Below, piece by piece: positions 17,382 through 25,615 of a stretch of DNA of 39,554 nucleotides. The stretch comes from CAYWKS01 sp964458935. GTDB taxonomy: Bacteria; Planctomycetota; Phycisphaerae; Phycisphaerales; Zrk34. Where the stretch lies: assembly GCA_964458935.1 (NCBI GenBank), contig CAYWKS010000029.1, forward strand, positions 1-39,554, read 5' to 3'. The notes below the pieces were generated by a model. That model saw nothing but the letters and a program-made list of their open reading frames with translations, did no database searches and had not been told where the DNA came from. The position numbers and the translations under genes were made by a program. The number at the start of each line of letters is the position of its first letter. Position 1 is the stretch's first letter.

Positions 17382-18118
17382 CCCCCTTCACCGAGGATCG
17401 CCGACATGGTCGGCAACTGCTTGTCGAGCAGCGTGCGCGCGTAGGTGCACAGCAGCCGGTTCGCGCGCTCGATCGAGGCGCGGTCGCGGTCGTCCGGGTC
17501 GTCGCCGCCGGCGACGCCGCGGAGCAGCTCGACGGTCTCGCGGCGGATGCGCCACGTCGCCTCGCCGCCGGCGTCGACCAGCCCCCCGGCGCGCGGGCTG
17601 AAGTGCATGACCGCCGCGTCGGTCGCCGCGTCGAGCACCGGCCGATACCCCGCGTCTTCGATGACCGACCACTGGAATCGCAGCAGCGCCGCCTGCGCCG
17701 CGGCGCCGTCGCGGGCGGCATCGGTGCGGCCGAGCACGCCCAGCAGGCCCGCCAGCGCCTCGAACGTCGCCGGGTGCGGGTCTTCGTCGTGGAGCATGTG
17801 ATGCACCAGGTCGACCGCGTACATGCCCAGACCGAACGCCGCCAGCTCACGCCGCAGCCCCCAGTACCCGTCGGCCAGGTCCCATTCGGTCAGGTTGGCC
17901 AGGTCGCGGCCGGCGCGGGTGATCCAGACCGCCTCGCCACGTGTGAGGGTTTCGAGCCCGCCGCTGAACTTCGCCATGACGCTGGGCGTGGGGCGCTTGG
18001 CGCCCTTGGCGGTCGCCGAGACCTTGCCGTGGTCACGCGACAGCAGCACGACGATCTGGCTGGTCTCCGACCAGTCCATCAGCCGCAGCACGACGCAATC
18101 GTCCTTGAGCGTGGGCAT
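17378..18118 (-). CDS. recO: DNA repair protein RecO
   Basis: 246 residues, the typical size. RecO works with RecF and RecR to load RecA on SSB-coated DNA and anneals single strands. The N-terminal OB-fold is recognisable: VVLRLMDWSETSQIVVLLSRDHGKVSATAKGAKR in sequence around residues 10-42 (quoted in two parts in family alignments). It continues into a helical domain ending LLDKQLPT. The four-cysteine zinc finger of some RecO proteins is missing. ATG 18118 shares its A with the TGA of the DUF423 gene (TGATG), so translation is probably coupled. Confidence 0.85.
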   Translation of the reverse strand: MPTLKDDCVVLRLMDWSETSQIVVLLSRDHGKVSATAKGAKRPTPSVMAKFSGGLETLTRGEAVWITRAGRDLANLTEWDLADGYWGLRRELAAFGLGMYAVDLVHHMLHDEDPHPATFEALAGLLGVLGRTDAARDGAAAQAALLRFQWSVIEDAGYRPVLDAATDAAVMHFSPRAGGLVDAGGEATWRIRRETVELLRGVAGGDDPDDRDRASIERANRLLCTYARTLLDKQLPTMSAILGEGG

Positions 18119-18516
18119 CAGCCGCTCCGTCGCCCCCCGCCGGCCACCGCCGCGAGCAGCAGCGCCAGCCACCCGAGGATCATCGCGCCGCCGCCGATCG
18201 GCGTGAGCCGGCCCACCCAGGCCACGCCCGACCACTGCTCGAGGTAGATCGTCCCGGCGAACAGCCCGCACCCCGCCGCCAGCAGCCACCCGGACAACGC
18301 CCAGGCCGACCCACTGCCCAACCGCAGCGACCCGGGTTCCGCCGCGGCCAGCCTCGCCCACCCCACGATCAGCAGCACCGGCGCATGCATCATCGTGTAC
18401 CGCGTCGCCGCGGCCCACGCCTGGGGCTGATCGATCGACAGGTGCGCGCCCATCGCGCCCGCGACGACCCCGACCAGACCGAACAACGCCCCGATGCCGA
18501 CGAATGCTCTGCCCAT
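18118..18516 (-). CDS. DUF423 family small membrane protein
   Basis: 132 residues with about four transmembrane helices. The N-terminus ALFGLVGVVAGAMGAHL and the TRYTMMHAPVLLIVG segment are characteristic of the DUF423 (YgdD-like) family. The function of the family is unknown. It is the first gene of a two-gene operon with recO, joined by a TGATG overlap. Confidence 0.8.
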   Translation of the reverse strand: MGRAFVGIGALFGLVGVVAGAMGAHLSIDQPQAWAAATRYTMMHAPVLLIVGWARLAAAEPGSLRLGSGSAWALSGWLLAAGCGLFAGTIYLEQWSGVAWVGRLTPIGGGAMILGWLALLLAAVAGGGRRSG

Positions 18517-18524
18517 GATCGGTC

Positions 18525-18530
18525 ATCGTA
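18525..18530 (-). promoter_or_regulatory. -10-like element of DUF423-recO
   Basis: TACGAT on the minus strand ends 8 bases before ATG 18516; no Shine-Dalgarno. It lies back to back with the element of the divergent glycosyltransferase gene. Confidence 0.4.
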
Positions 18531-18551
18531 CGCCCCACAGCCCGGGGCTGC

Positions 18552-18557
18552 TAACAT
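18552..18557 (+). promoter_or_regulatory. -10-like element of the glycosyltransferase gene
   Basis: TAACAT preceded by CTGC (extended -10), ending 11 bases before ATG 18569, with no Shine-Dalgarno. Confidence 0.35.
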
Positions 18558-18568
18558 CCGGCGACGTC

Positions 18569-19285
18569 ATGAAGCTGAGCATCATCATCCCGGCCTACAA
18601 CGAGGCGGCGCTGATCGCGGGGACGGTCGCGGCGGCGGGGCGCGCCGCGGCGGCGCTCGGCGAGCCGTATGAGATCATCGTCGTGGACGATGCGTCGGAG
18701 GACGCGACGGCGCAGCGCGCCGCCGGCGCCGGGGCGCGGGTCGTCCGCGCCGCCCATCGGCAGATCGCCGCGACGCGGAACGCCGGCGCCGGCGCCGCCG
18801 ACGGCGACTGGCTCGTGTTCCTCGACGCCGACACGCACGTGCGACCGGCGACGTTGCGCTCCGCCCGCCGCGCCCTGGCGAACGGGTTCGTCGGCGGCGG
18901 GGCAACGGTCGCGTTCGCGTCGCCTGCGCCGCCGGGCGCGCGGCTGGGCACGGGCGTGTGGAACTTCATCTCGCGGGTCCGGCGGTGGGCGGCGGGGTCG
19001 TTCGTGTTCTGCCGCCGCGAGGCGTTCCAAGCCGCCGGCGGGTTCGATACCCGCTACTTCGCCTCGGAAGAGATCCACCTGTCCAAGGCGTTGCACGCCC
19101 GCGGCGGCCGGGAGCGGTTCGCGATCGTCAGCCCGCCGGTCGTCACGTCGAGCCGCAAGATGCGGTTGTACGGGTGGATGGACCACTGGCTGGCCCTCGG
19201 CCGCGCCCTGGTCACCGGCGGCCGGTCGCTGCGGCGGCGCGAGGGGCTGGAGCTGTGGTACGACGGCCGGCGCGAGATGCCCTAG
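18569..19285 (+). CDS. Family 2 glycosyltransferase
   Basis: 238 residues with a GT-A fold: N-terminal LSIIIPAYNEAALI, nucleotide-sugar aspartates at IIVVDDAS (residues 37-43) and the DXD-type metal motif FLDADTH (Asp-86/Asp-88). It continues to GSFVFCRREAFQAAGGFD, typical of family 2 enzymes. No C-terminal membrane helices are evident, so it is probably cytoplasmic or peripheral. The donor and acceptor are unknown. ATG 18569 gives the canonical N-terminus; the open frame extending to 18494 has no similarity. Confidence 0.85.
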   Translation: MKLSIIIPAYNEAALIAGTVAAAGRAAAALGEPYEIIVVDDASEDATAQRAAGAGARVVRAAHRQIAATRNAGAGAADGDWLVFLDADTHVRPATLRSARRALANGFVGGGATVAFASPAPPGARLGTGVWNFISRVRRWAAGSFVFCRREAFQAAGGFDTRYFASEEIHLSKALHARGGRERFAIVSPPVVTSSRKMRLYGWMDHWLALGRALVTGGRSLRRREGLELWYDGRREMP

Positions 19286-19300
19286 CCGGCGCCGATCGGT

Positions 19301-20209
19301 TCAAACCAGCGCGTCGAAGGCGTCGTCGAGCGTGGCGTGTTCGAACGCGTAGCCGAGCTGCTGAAGCCGGGCGGGCACGGCGCGGGTGCTGGCCAGCAGC
19401 AGCTCCGAGCCCATCTCGCCAAACGCGAGGTTGACGAACGCCTCGGGCATGGTGAACACCGCCGGCCGCCTCAGGTGCTTCGCCAGCGCCTTGACGAACT
19501 CGCCGCACGTCACCGACTCGGGGGCGACGAGGTTGACCGGGCCGTCGGCGGGCAGGCCCTCGGCGAGGTCGGCCAGCGCCGCGGTCACGTCTTCGATGCT
19601 GATCCAGGGCCAGTACTGATCGCCGCGGCCCATCTTCCCGCCGAGCCCGAGCTGGAAGATCGGCAGCATCTTCTTCAGGGCGCCGCCCTGTCGGCTGAGC
19701 ACCATGCTGATGCGGGGGTGGACGATGCGGATGCCGCGTTGGGCCGCGGGCTGCGCCGCGGCCTCCCACCGCCGGGCGACCTCGGCGAGGAAGCCCGAGC
19801 CCGAGTCGGCCGACTCGTCGAGCGTCTGCCCGCCGCGGTCGCCGTAGTAGCCCGAGGCCGAGGCGCTGATGAACAGTTGCGGCGGGTGGACCAGGCCGGC
19901 CAGCGTCCGCGCCAGCAGGCCCGTGCCCTCGACCCGCGAATCAAGGACCCGCTTCTTCTTGCGGGCGGTCCACCAGCCCTCGATGCTCTCGCCGGCGAGG
20001 TGGACGACCACGTCGGCGTGCTCGCACTGGTCGGCGTCGATGGTCCCGTTGGCCGGGTCCCACCGCACCAGCGTGCCCAGCGGCGCCTTGTTGGGCGCGG
20101 TGAGCGTGCCCGGCCGCACCAGCCGGCGAACATGATGGCCCCGCTCCATCAGCGCGCTGCAGAGCCTGGAGCCGATGAGCCCGGTCGATCCACTGACGAT
20201 GATGTTCAT
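19301..20209 (-). CDS. TIGR01777 family epimerase/SDR protein
   Basis: 302-residue extended short-chain dehydrogenase-like protein (YfcH/SulA-like group). The NAD(P)-binding GSTGLIG is at residues 7-13, VVHLAGESI follows, and the active-site region reads SASGYYGDRG. The C-terminal DUF1731-like end (FGEMGSELLLASTRAVP) completes the family signature. Members are common, but their substrate is unknown. It converges with the glycosyltransferase gene (15 bases between stops). TAACAC on the minus strand (20227-20222) ends 12 bases before the ATG. Confidence 0.88.
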   Translation of the reverse strand: MNIIVSGSTGLIGSRLCSALMERGHHVRRLVRPGTLTAPNKAPLGTLVRWDPANGTIDADQCEHADVVVHLAGESIEGWWTARKKKRVLDSRVEGTGLLARTLAGLVHPPQLFISASASGYYGDRGGQTLDESADSGSGFLAEVARRWEAAAQPAAQRGIRIVHPRISMVLSRQGGALKKMLPIFQLGLGGKMGRGDQYWPWISIEDVTAALADLAEGLPADGPVNLVAPESVTCGEFVKALAKHLRRPAVFTMPEAFVNLAFGEMGSELLLASTRAVPARLQQLGYAFEHATLDDAFDALV

Positions 20210-20305
20210 GCCGATCTCTGCGTGTTAGCTGGGGGGAATCAGACCCGAACCGGCATTCTAACGGCGTGGGCGTGGATGTGTAGCCGCCTCGGGACCGACG
20301 GCGAG

Positions 20306-20334
20306 TTGACCGCCCCATCACGACGCACTAAGTT
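20306..20334 (+). promoter_or_regulatory. Probable ilvC promoter
   Basis: TTGACC (20306-20311), 17 bases, TAAGTT (20329-20334). The expected leader is about 55 bases. No leader peptide or terminator is seen in it. Confidence 0.4.
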
Positions 20335-20397
20335 GCCCGATTCCCCCCGGCGGCGCGGCTGGCGGACCGCCACAGCAGGCACAGGAGCCCCATCACC

Positions 20398-21411
20398 ATG
20401 GCCATCGACATGCTTTACGAGAAGGACGGCTCGCTCGGGCCGCTGCAGGACAAGACCGTCGCCGTCCTGGGCTACGGCTCGCAGGGCCACGGCCACGCCC
20501 AGAACGCCCGGGAGTCGGGCCTGAGCGTCATCGTCGCCCAGCGCTCCGGCAGCGCCAACCACAAGCTCGCCGTCGAGCATGGTTTCGACCCGGTCAGCGT
20601 CGAGGACGCCGTCCAGAAGGCCGACATGCTCGTCGTCACCATCCCCGACGAGGCCCAGCCCGACTTGTATGAGCGGTCGATCCAGCCGCACCTCCGCGCC
20701 GGCCAGACGCTGTGCTTCACCCACGGGTTCAACATCCATTACAAGACGATCCAGCCCCCCGAGGACGTGAATGTGATCATGGTCGCGCCCAAGGGCCCGG
20801 GGCACCTGGTCCGCAGCGAGTACGTGCGCGGCGGGGGCGTGCCCTGCCTGATCTGCGTCGAGCAGGACGCGACCGGCAACGCCCGCGATATCGCGCTGGC
20901 CTGGGCCATCGCCATCGGCGGCGCCCGCTCCGGCGTCATCCTCACCACCTTCAAGGACGAGACCGAGACCGACCTGTTCGGTGAGCAGGCCGTGCTGTGC
21001 GGCGGGCTCAGCTCGCTGATCAAGAACGGCTTCGAGACGCTCGTCGAGGCCGGCTACCCCGAGGAGATGGCCTACTTCGAGGTCTGCCACGAGCTCAAGC
21101 TCATCGTCGACCTGATCTACGTCGGCGGGCTGGACTACATGCGCTACTCCATCTCCAACACCGCCGAATGGGGCGACCTGCACGTCGGCCCGCAGGTCGT
21201 CGACCAGCACGTCAAGCAGAACATGCAGAAGGCGTTGAAGGCGATCCAGGACGGCTCGTTCGCCGCCGGCTGGCGGAAGGAATACAAGGACGGTTTGCCC
21301 AACTTCAAGGCCCGCTACGAAGCCGACTGCAACCACCCCGTCGAGCAGGTCGGCAAGAAGCTCCGCGGCATGATGCCCTGGCTCGACGCCAAGGAGCCCC
21401 CCAAGGGCTGA
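20398..21411 (+). CDS. ilvC: Ketol-acid reductoisomerase (NADP+)
   Basis: 337 residues, the short class I form. It converts acetolactate or acetohydroxybutyrate to the dihydroxy acid in valine, leucine and isoleucine synthesis. The Rossmann motif VLGYGSQGHGHAQNARESG lies around residues 21-39. The C-terminal knotted domain has the metal-binding FKDETETDLFGEQ and CHELKLIVDLIY. AGGAG lies 10 bases before ATG 20398. It is monocistronic here; no other ilv or leu gene is in the window. Confidence 0.97.
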   Translation: MAIDMLYEKDGSLGPLQDKTVAVLGYGSQGHGHAQNARESGLSVIVAQRSGSANHKLAVEHGFDPVSVEDAVQKADMLVVTIPDEAQPDLYERSIQPHLRAGQTLCFTHGFNIHYKTIQPPEDVNVIMVAPKGPGHLVRSEYVRGGGVPCLICVEQDATGNARDIALAWAIAIGGARSGVILTTFKDETETDLFGEQAVLCGGLSSLIKNGFETLVEAGYPEEMAYFEVCHELKLIVDLIYVGGLDYMRYSISNTAEWGDLHVGPQVVDQHVKQNMQKALKAIQDGSFAAGWRKEYKDGLPNFKARYEADCNHPVEQVGKKLRGMMPWLDAKEPPKG

Positions 21412-21510
21412 GCGTGACGAACACCCCGGCGATCCGACGCGCACGGCCAGAAGACGATCACCTTCACGTTCGAGCGCACGTGGCGGAACCCGCAGGAACG
21501 GGGCGGCCGA

Positions 21511-21963
21511 TCACGTAGCCCGCGCTGCATGAGCGCCTGCACCGGCGGAAGCCGACGGGGCCGGGCGACCGCGATATGCCGCACGAAGGATCATCGCGAA
21601 CGGGACCCACCAGATCAGGTCGTTGGTGAGGATGGTGTAGCCCAGCGTGGCGGGCACCTCGCCGTTCGCGTAGCCGAGGGCGAACCCGACGGGCCCGAAG
21701 ACCTTACCGAGGAAGCCGACGAGGGTGATCGGCCAGTGCCGCAGCGGATCGCGTGCGGCGACGGCGTACCCCACGCCGTACACCCCGACGATCATGCCCA
21801 CGCAAGCCCAGAGGTTGCGTTGCCCGGGGTCGGCGCCGTCGAGCCCGAGCAGGTCGAGCGTCGCTCCGGGAATCAGCACGACGACCGCACCCCACGCGCC
21901 GTTGTAGGCCGCGGCGAGCAGCAGCGTCACGCGCATCCAGGCGGGAACGGTCGGGCCTTGCAT
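21511..21963 (-). CDS. Small multi-pass membrane protein, function unknown
   Basis: 150 residues with about four hydrophobic segments: RVTLLLAAAYNGAWGAVVVL, LWACVGMIVGVYGVGYAVAA, ITLVGFLGKVFGPVGFALG and LIWWVPFAMILRAAY. I do not recognise the family with certainty; similar four-helix proteins are scattered in many bacteria. ATG 21963 places the first helix near the N-terminus; the frame is open to 22005, where it would overlap the mtfA end. It lies 42 bases beyond mtfA in the same direction. Confidence 0.6.
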   Translation of the reverse strand: MQGPTVPAWMRVTLLLAAAYNGAWGAVVVLIPGATLDLLGLDGADPGQRNLWACVGMIVGVYGVGYAVAARDPLRHWPITLVGFLGKVFGPVGFALGYANGEVPATLGYTILTNDLIWWVPFAMILRAAYRGRPAPSASAGAGAHAARAT

Positions 21964-21968
21964 GACGC

Positions 21969-21974
21969 ACGCTA
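21969..21974 (-). promoter_or_regulatory. -10-like element of the small membrane protein gene
   Basis: TAGCGT with TGC before it (extended -10), ending 5 bases before ATG 21963; no Shine-Dalgarno. Confidence 0.3.
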
Positions 21975-22005
21975 GCATCGGACAAACCGTCGCATCCGTC
22001 GGCAC

Positions 22006-22758
22006 TCACCACCCCGCTGGGTCCTGCCGATAAAACGCGCAGAGCACGTCGTACAGATCGGGCAGCTTGCGCCGCAGCACGTCGGGTTTCTCGAAGAACG
22101 CTTCGGTCGCCACGGCGAAGAACTCCGCGGGGTTGGTCGCGCCGTAGCCGTCCAGCACGCTGCGGCGACCGGCCTGGACCTTGCCGACCAGCGACTGGTA
22201 ATGCTCGGTCATGACCGCGATCCACCGGTCGAGCTGATCGCGCGAGCCCAGCGGGGGCGTGCCGTCGAACGTGCGGTCCAGCCCGTCGAGCGCGTGGGCG
22301 AATTCGTGGAACACCACGTTCGACCCGTCGTCGGGGTTCATCGCGCCGCCCGCCGCCGCGTCCCACGAGAGGATGATCGGCCCGCCGTACACCGCCTGGC
22401 CGTGCACCGGCGTCTCGCGCACCAGCAGGCCGTCGCGGCGCGGCACGACATACGTGCTCGGGTACACCAGGATCGTCTTGACCGTGCGGTAGTAGTCGTG
22501 GTCCATGCCGAGCAGCAGCAGCGCCGCCTGCGCCGCGATGCACAGGCGAACCCGATCGGTCAGCTCCAACCCGTCGCACCCGACCCAGTCCTTCTCCGCC
22601 ACGATCACGCGCGCGATGTCGACGAGTTCGCGGCGGTCGGTTGGTCCGAGCCGCCGGTAGAACGGCACGTCCTCATCGAGCCAGCCGTCCCACGATCCGG
22701 GCCGCGCGTGCGCAAGCAGCCGCCTGCGTCGCCTACGTTTGAGCCAGTCGAGCAGCAT
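22006..22758 (-). CDS. mtfA: MtfA-family zinc metallopeptidase (M90)
   Basis: 250 residues. The HEXXH zinc motif is HEFAH at residues 151-155, followed by ALDGLDRTFDGTPPL as in MtfA. The downstream third ligand region NPAEFFAVATEAFFEKP is present. In E. coli MtfA binds the Mlc repressor and so affects glucose uptake; the family also has peptidase activity. Whether there is an Mlc partner here cannot be seen. TACAAT ends 7 bases before the ATG. Confidence 0.9.
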   Translation of the reverse strand: MLLDWLKRRRRRRLLAHARPGSWDGWLDEDVPFYRRLGPTDRRELVDIARVIVAEKDWVGCDGLELTDRVRLCIAAQAALLLLGMDHDYYRTVKTILVYPSTYVVPRRDGLLVRETPVHGQAVYGGPIILSWDAAAGGAMNPDDGSNVVFHEFAHALDGLDRTFDGTPPLGSRDQLDRWIAVMTEHYQSLVGKVQAGRRSVLDGYGATNPAEFFAVATEAFFEKPDVLRRKLPDLYDVLCAFYRQDPAGW

Positions 22759-22765
22759 GGTCAGG

Positions 22766-22771
22766 ATTGTA
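22766..22771 (-). promoter_or_regulatory. -10-like element of mtfA
   Basis: TACAAT on the minus strand ends 7 bases before ATG 22758 with no Shine-Dalgarno; a good candidate for a leaderless transcript. Confidence 0.45.
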
Positions 22772-23072
22772 ATGCGTGTTTTGCGTCGCGGTGGCGGCGT
22801 GTTGCGTCGGCCCCGCGCTGCTCAGATTGCGCAGCTTAGCTATCTTGCCAGTGCAACGAGCGGCGTAGGGGGCGTCCCCCGCGGTCGCCGCGTTGAATTA
22901 ATCGCTTCGCAACGTTGCCGTAAGCGCACATTCATTATTGCCCGATAAGTTGTGAGCCTTGGAGGAGGATCGGGATCGCGAGGGGAGAATGATGATTCCT
23001 GGGGTGACGCCCCGGGGCGTTTCGGGGGATGAAAGATGTGTCGCGAGGGGAAAGATGACCTTCTCTTCGTAG
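22772..23072. other. Non-coding stretch ahead of an orphan terminator
   Basis: No convincing gene. A 28-codon plus-strand frame (22988-23072, beginning MMIPGVTPRG after AGGGGAG) ends right at the terminator hairpin. TCGCGAGGGGA occurs twice (22976 and 23041). A small RNA or small peptide transcript is possible. Confidence 0.3.
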
Positions 23073-23107
23073 CTTGGCGCGTCTGGACACAGTCCGCCAA
23101 GTTTTTT
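23073..23107 (+). terminator. Intrinsic terminator without an assigned gene
   Basis: CTTGGC (23073-23078) pairs with GCCAAG (23096-23101); an inner GGAC/GTCC helix is also possible. Six T residues follow (23102-23107). The plus-strand polarity fits neither mtfA nor the tRNA, which are both on the minus strand, so it ends an unidentified transcript. Confidence 0.6.
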
Positions 23108-23150
23108 CATGCGCCCCCCGCGCCGGGCGACGAACCCCACCATTCGGCAA

Positions 23151-23223
23151 TAGCCCCGCCTGGATTTGAACCAGGGACCAATCGATTATGAGTCGACTGC
23201 TCTGACCGCTGAGCTACGGGGCC
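23151..23223 (-). tRNA. tRNA-Ile(CAU), lysidine-type
   Basis: Complete 73-nt cloverleaf without encoded CCA. Acceptor GGCCCCG pairs with CGGGGCT, D-arm GCTC/GAGC, anticodon stem GTCGA/TCGAT with loop CTCATAA (anticodon CAT), T-arm CCTGG/CCAGG. A CAT anticodon could mean Met. The C4-G69 and C5-G68 acceptor pairs and the overall likeness to the E. coli ileX tRNA (GGCCCCTTAGCTCAG) point to the minor tRNA-Ile that TilS converts to lysidine at position 34. Confidence 0.85.
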
Positions 23224-23278
23224 GGTCAAGCGTAAACGCCTGATCTTACCAACGCCTATTCTACCGCATGCGGCGCCG
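23224..23278. repeat. 55-bp copy left of the scaffold gap
   Basis: Identical over all 55 bases to 23379-23433 on the other side of the N run. It starts right after the tRNA 5' end. Read as an assembly overlap, not a biological repeat. Confidence 0.85.
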
Positions 23279-23378
23279 NNNNNNNNNNNNNNNNNNNNNN
23301 NNNNNNNNNNNNNNNNNNNNNNNNNNNNNNNNNNNNNNNNNNNNNNNNNNNNNNNNNNNNNNNNNNNNNNNNNNNNNN
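23279..23378. other. Assembly gap of 100 N
   Basis: Exactly 100 unresolved bases, the conventional size for a gap of unknown length. Because the flanks share 55 identical bases, the two contigs probably overlap and nothing is missing. Confidence 0.9.
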
Positions 23379-23433
23379 GGTCAAGCGTAAACGCCTGATC
23401 TTACCAACGCCTATTCTACCGCATGCGGCGCCG
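23379..23433. repeat. 55-bp copy right of the scaffold gap
   Basis: Perfect match to 23224-23278. It leads directly into the sequence upstream of the DUF1598 gene. Confidence 0.85.
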
Positions 23434-23497
23434 GTCGCCGGGGCGCGGGAACCGCGCGACCCGGCGCCGCGTCTGCCCTGCGCGAAGGAGGTCCGCC

Positions 23498-24823
23498 ATG
23501 ATCCCCGATCGACCGAGCGTTGAATGTCGCCTTGGAGGTCTGACCTGCCTGACGCTGATCCTGACCGTGCTGTGCGGCGGCGCGGTCGCCCAGGCCCAGC
23601 GGGGCGTGGTGGCCTACGACCCGGAGGGCGTGCGGATCGACCCGGCCGGCGTCATGCGCGCCGAGCGGCTGGAGCACGGCGCGCGGCTGCGGGCGATCGT
23701 GAATCGCGGCATCCGCGACGGGATGGTCGGCGAACGCACGTTCGTGTCGCTGCCGCGCGTGTTCGCCGAGGCGCGGCGGCTGCAGGAGGCCGGCCAGACG
23801 TTGCCCGACGACGTGAAGTACCTCAAGGGCCTGGTGCGGTTGCGGTACGTGATCGCCTACCCCGAAGCGGGCGACCTGGTCATCGGCGGGCCCGCCGAGC
23901 CGATCGAAAGGATCGGGGGCCAAGCGTTCGGCGGGAAGACGGGCCGGCCCGTACTGCGGCTGGACGACCTGGCGACGGCGTTGCGGATCGTCGGGCCCGC
24001 CGCCGACCGCAGCGAGCCTTTCGGTTGCACCATTCAACTCAAGGCCGAAGCGGCCCAGCGGATGCTCGATGCGCTGTCGGCGCGGAAGTCGATGATCGCG
24101 TCGAACCCGGGACGGCGTCACGAGGTGGCGGCGGCGATGGCCGAGGCCGGCGGCGCCATGCCCATCGAACTGCTCAACCTGCCCGGCGACAGCCGCTACG
24201 CCCAGGTCGCCATCGAGGCCGACTACCTCATGAAACGGCTGGCGATCGGGCTGATGCGTTCGCCGGTCCGCGGCGTGGGCAGTTACATCGCAACGCTCGA
24301 CCAGCCGCAGATGCTCAGCAACCGCTTCTGGTTCGCCGAGAGTTACGAGCCGGTGCGCGTCTCGGCCGACGGCCACGCGTTCGAGCTGCGCGGCCCGGGG
24401 GTGAAGGTGCTCACCGCGCCCAAGCGCGTGGGCGGCCGGGTCAAGCCCACACCCAAGGCGACCGCCTACGCCAACCTGCTCACCGAGCATTTCGACGACC
24501 TGTCGCGGGGCATCCCGGCGTTCGCGGACCTGGCGAACCTGGCCGACCTCGCCGTCGCCGCGGCGATCGTTCGCCACGACAAGCTGCACGACAAGGCCGG
24601 CTGGGACATGGGCTGGGTGCTCGACGTCGCGGACGGGTATCGCGCCCAGCCGGCGGAGGTGGCGCAGCACGCCGCGGCGCTGGCCAACGTCGCGCTGGCC
24701 GGTCGCGTGGTGCTGTTCATGGGCGGGGGCGTGATGATCGACCCGACGGGCGCCGCGGCCGACCGCGTCGTCGATGAGCGGGGCGAACTGGAGGCGCTGC
24801 CCGACGCGCCGCCGGGCCCGTGA
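23498..24823 (+). CDS. Secreted DUF1598-type protein
   Basis: 441 residues with a signal peptide (hydrophobic LTCLTLILTVLCGGAVAQAQ). The segments DDVKYLKGLVRLRYVIAYPE and GDLVIGGPAE, followed by AIEADYLMKRLAIGL and LSNRFWFAESY, fit DUF1598, a family seen mainly in planctomycetes with no known function. The start is well set by AAGGAG 7 bases before ATG 23498. It faces the convergent truB gene, with 6 bases between the stops. Confidence 0.75.
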   Translation: MIPDRPSVECRLGGLTCLTLILTVLCGGAVAQAQRGVVAYDPEGVRIDPAGVMRAERLEHGARLRAIVNRGIRDGMVGERTFVSLPRVFAEARRLQEAGQTLPDDVKYLKGLVRLRYVIAYPEAGDLVIGGPAEPIERIGGQAFGGKTGRPVLRLDDLATALRIVGPAADRSEPFGCTIQLKAEAAQRMLDALSARKSMIASNPGRRHEVAAAMAEAGGAMPIELLNLPGDSRYAQVAIEADYLMKRLAIGLMRSPVRGVGSYIATLDQPQMLSNRFWFAESYEPVRVSADGHAFELRGPGVKVLTAPKRVGGRVKPTPKATAYANLLTEHFDDLSRGIPAFADLANLADLAVAAAIVRHDKLHDKAGWDMGWVLDVADGYRAQPAEVAQHAAALANVALAGRVVLFMGGGVMIDPTGAAADRVVDERGELEALPDAPPGP

Positions 24824-24829
24824 GCCGCG

Positions 24830-25531
24830 TCATTGGGGATCGGGCGCGGGGAGCAGGTGCTCGGCGTTGAGCGGTTCGGGCACGTCGTCGAGCCCAACCG
24901 CGCGGTCGAGCGTGTAGGGCCCGACGGTCGTGCGGCGCAGCGCCGCGAGGTGCCCGCCGGTGTTCAGCGCCACGCCGATCTGCCTCGCCAGCGAACGGAT
25001 GTACGTGCCCTTGCCACAGGTCACGGTGATGTCCAGCCGCGGCCAGTCGTACCCTTCCAGCGCGATCGCGTCGATGCGGACGGTGCGGGGCCTGACCTTG
25101 ACCGCCTCGCCCTTGCGGGCCAGGTCATAGGCCCGCCGGCCGTCGACCTTCACGGCGCTGTACGCCGGCGGCGTCTGCTCGATCAGCCCGGTCAACTCGT
25201 CGAGCACCCCGCGGATGCGATCCACGCTCGGGGGGGCGGCGACGTCCACCGGCTCGCGCTCGCCCTCGGCGTCGTCGGTCGCGGTGAACGCGTCCAGGTC
25301 GATCCGAGTCGCGTACACCTTTTCCAACGCCATGAGCCGATCCACCGCCCGGGTCGCCTGCCCGAGGCAGCAGACCACCACCCCCGAGGCGAGCGGGTCG
25401 AGCGTGCCGGCGTGACCGGTCTTACAACCGCCGGCGCGGCGACGCACCACGCGCACCACGTCCATCGACGTCGGACCGACCGGCTTGTCCACCACCAGCA
25501 GACCATGCAGATCGGTTCGGCGGTAACGCAT
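24830..25531 (-). CDS. truB: tRNA pseudouridine-55 synthase
   Basis: 233 residues. TruB makes the universal pseudouridine in the T-loop of tRNAs. The catalytic aspartate is Asp-45 in GHAGTLDPLASG; VDKPVGPTSMDVVR, PPAYSAVKVDGRRAYDLAR and GTYIRSLARQIG are also family motifs. It lacks the C-terminal PUA-like extension of E. coli TruB (314 residues), as in other short forms. ATG 25531 has AAAGGAG 7 bases upstream. It is divergent from tRNA-Ser. Confidence 0.95.
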   Translation of the reverse strand: MRYRRTDLHGLLVVDKPVGPTSMDVVRVVRRRAGGCKTGHAGTLDPLASGVVVCCLGQATRAVDRLMALEKVYATRIDLDAFTATDDAEGEREPVDVAAPPSVDRIRGVLDELTGLIEQTPPAYSAVKVDGRRAYDLARKGEAVKVRPRTVRIDAIALEGYDWPRLDITVTCGKGTYIRSLARQIGVALNTGGHLAALRRTTVGPYTLDRAVGLDDVPEPLNAEHLLPAPDPQ

Positions 25532-25615
25532 GTCTAGCTCCTTTACTCACGCTCGCCCTCCGCTACCATACCCGTATTCGGCCGCAGAGGTTGCGCAAAA
25601 ACCGGGCCGAACTCT

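Noticed and set aside
21440..21510. Open stretch after ilvC with an amino acid run like KTITFTFERTWRNPQE
   Set aside because: Too short, without start or similarity; it may be a remnant, but there is not enough to call it.
23151..23223. Assignment of the CAU tRNA as elongator or initiator Met
   Set aside because: The C4-G69/C5-G68 acceptor pairs and the overall likeness to ileX favour the lysidine tRNA-Ile. There is no initiator-type unpaired first position plus three G-C pairs in the anticodon stem.
23224..23433. 55-bp direct repeat next to a tRNA as a possible attachment site of an integrated element
   Set aside because: Both copies touch the N run exactly and are identical over a k-mer-like length, which is better explained by contig overlap. 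No integrase or phage gene lies nearby.
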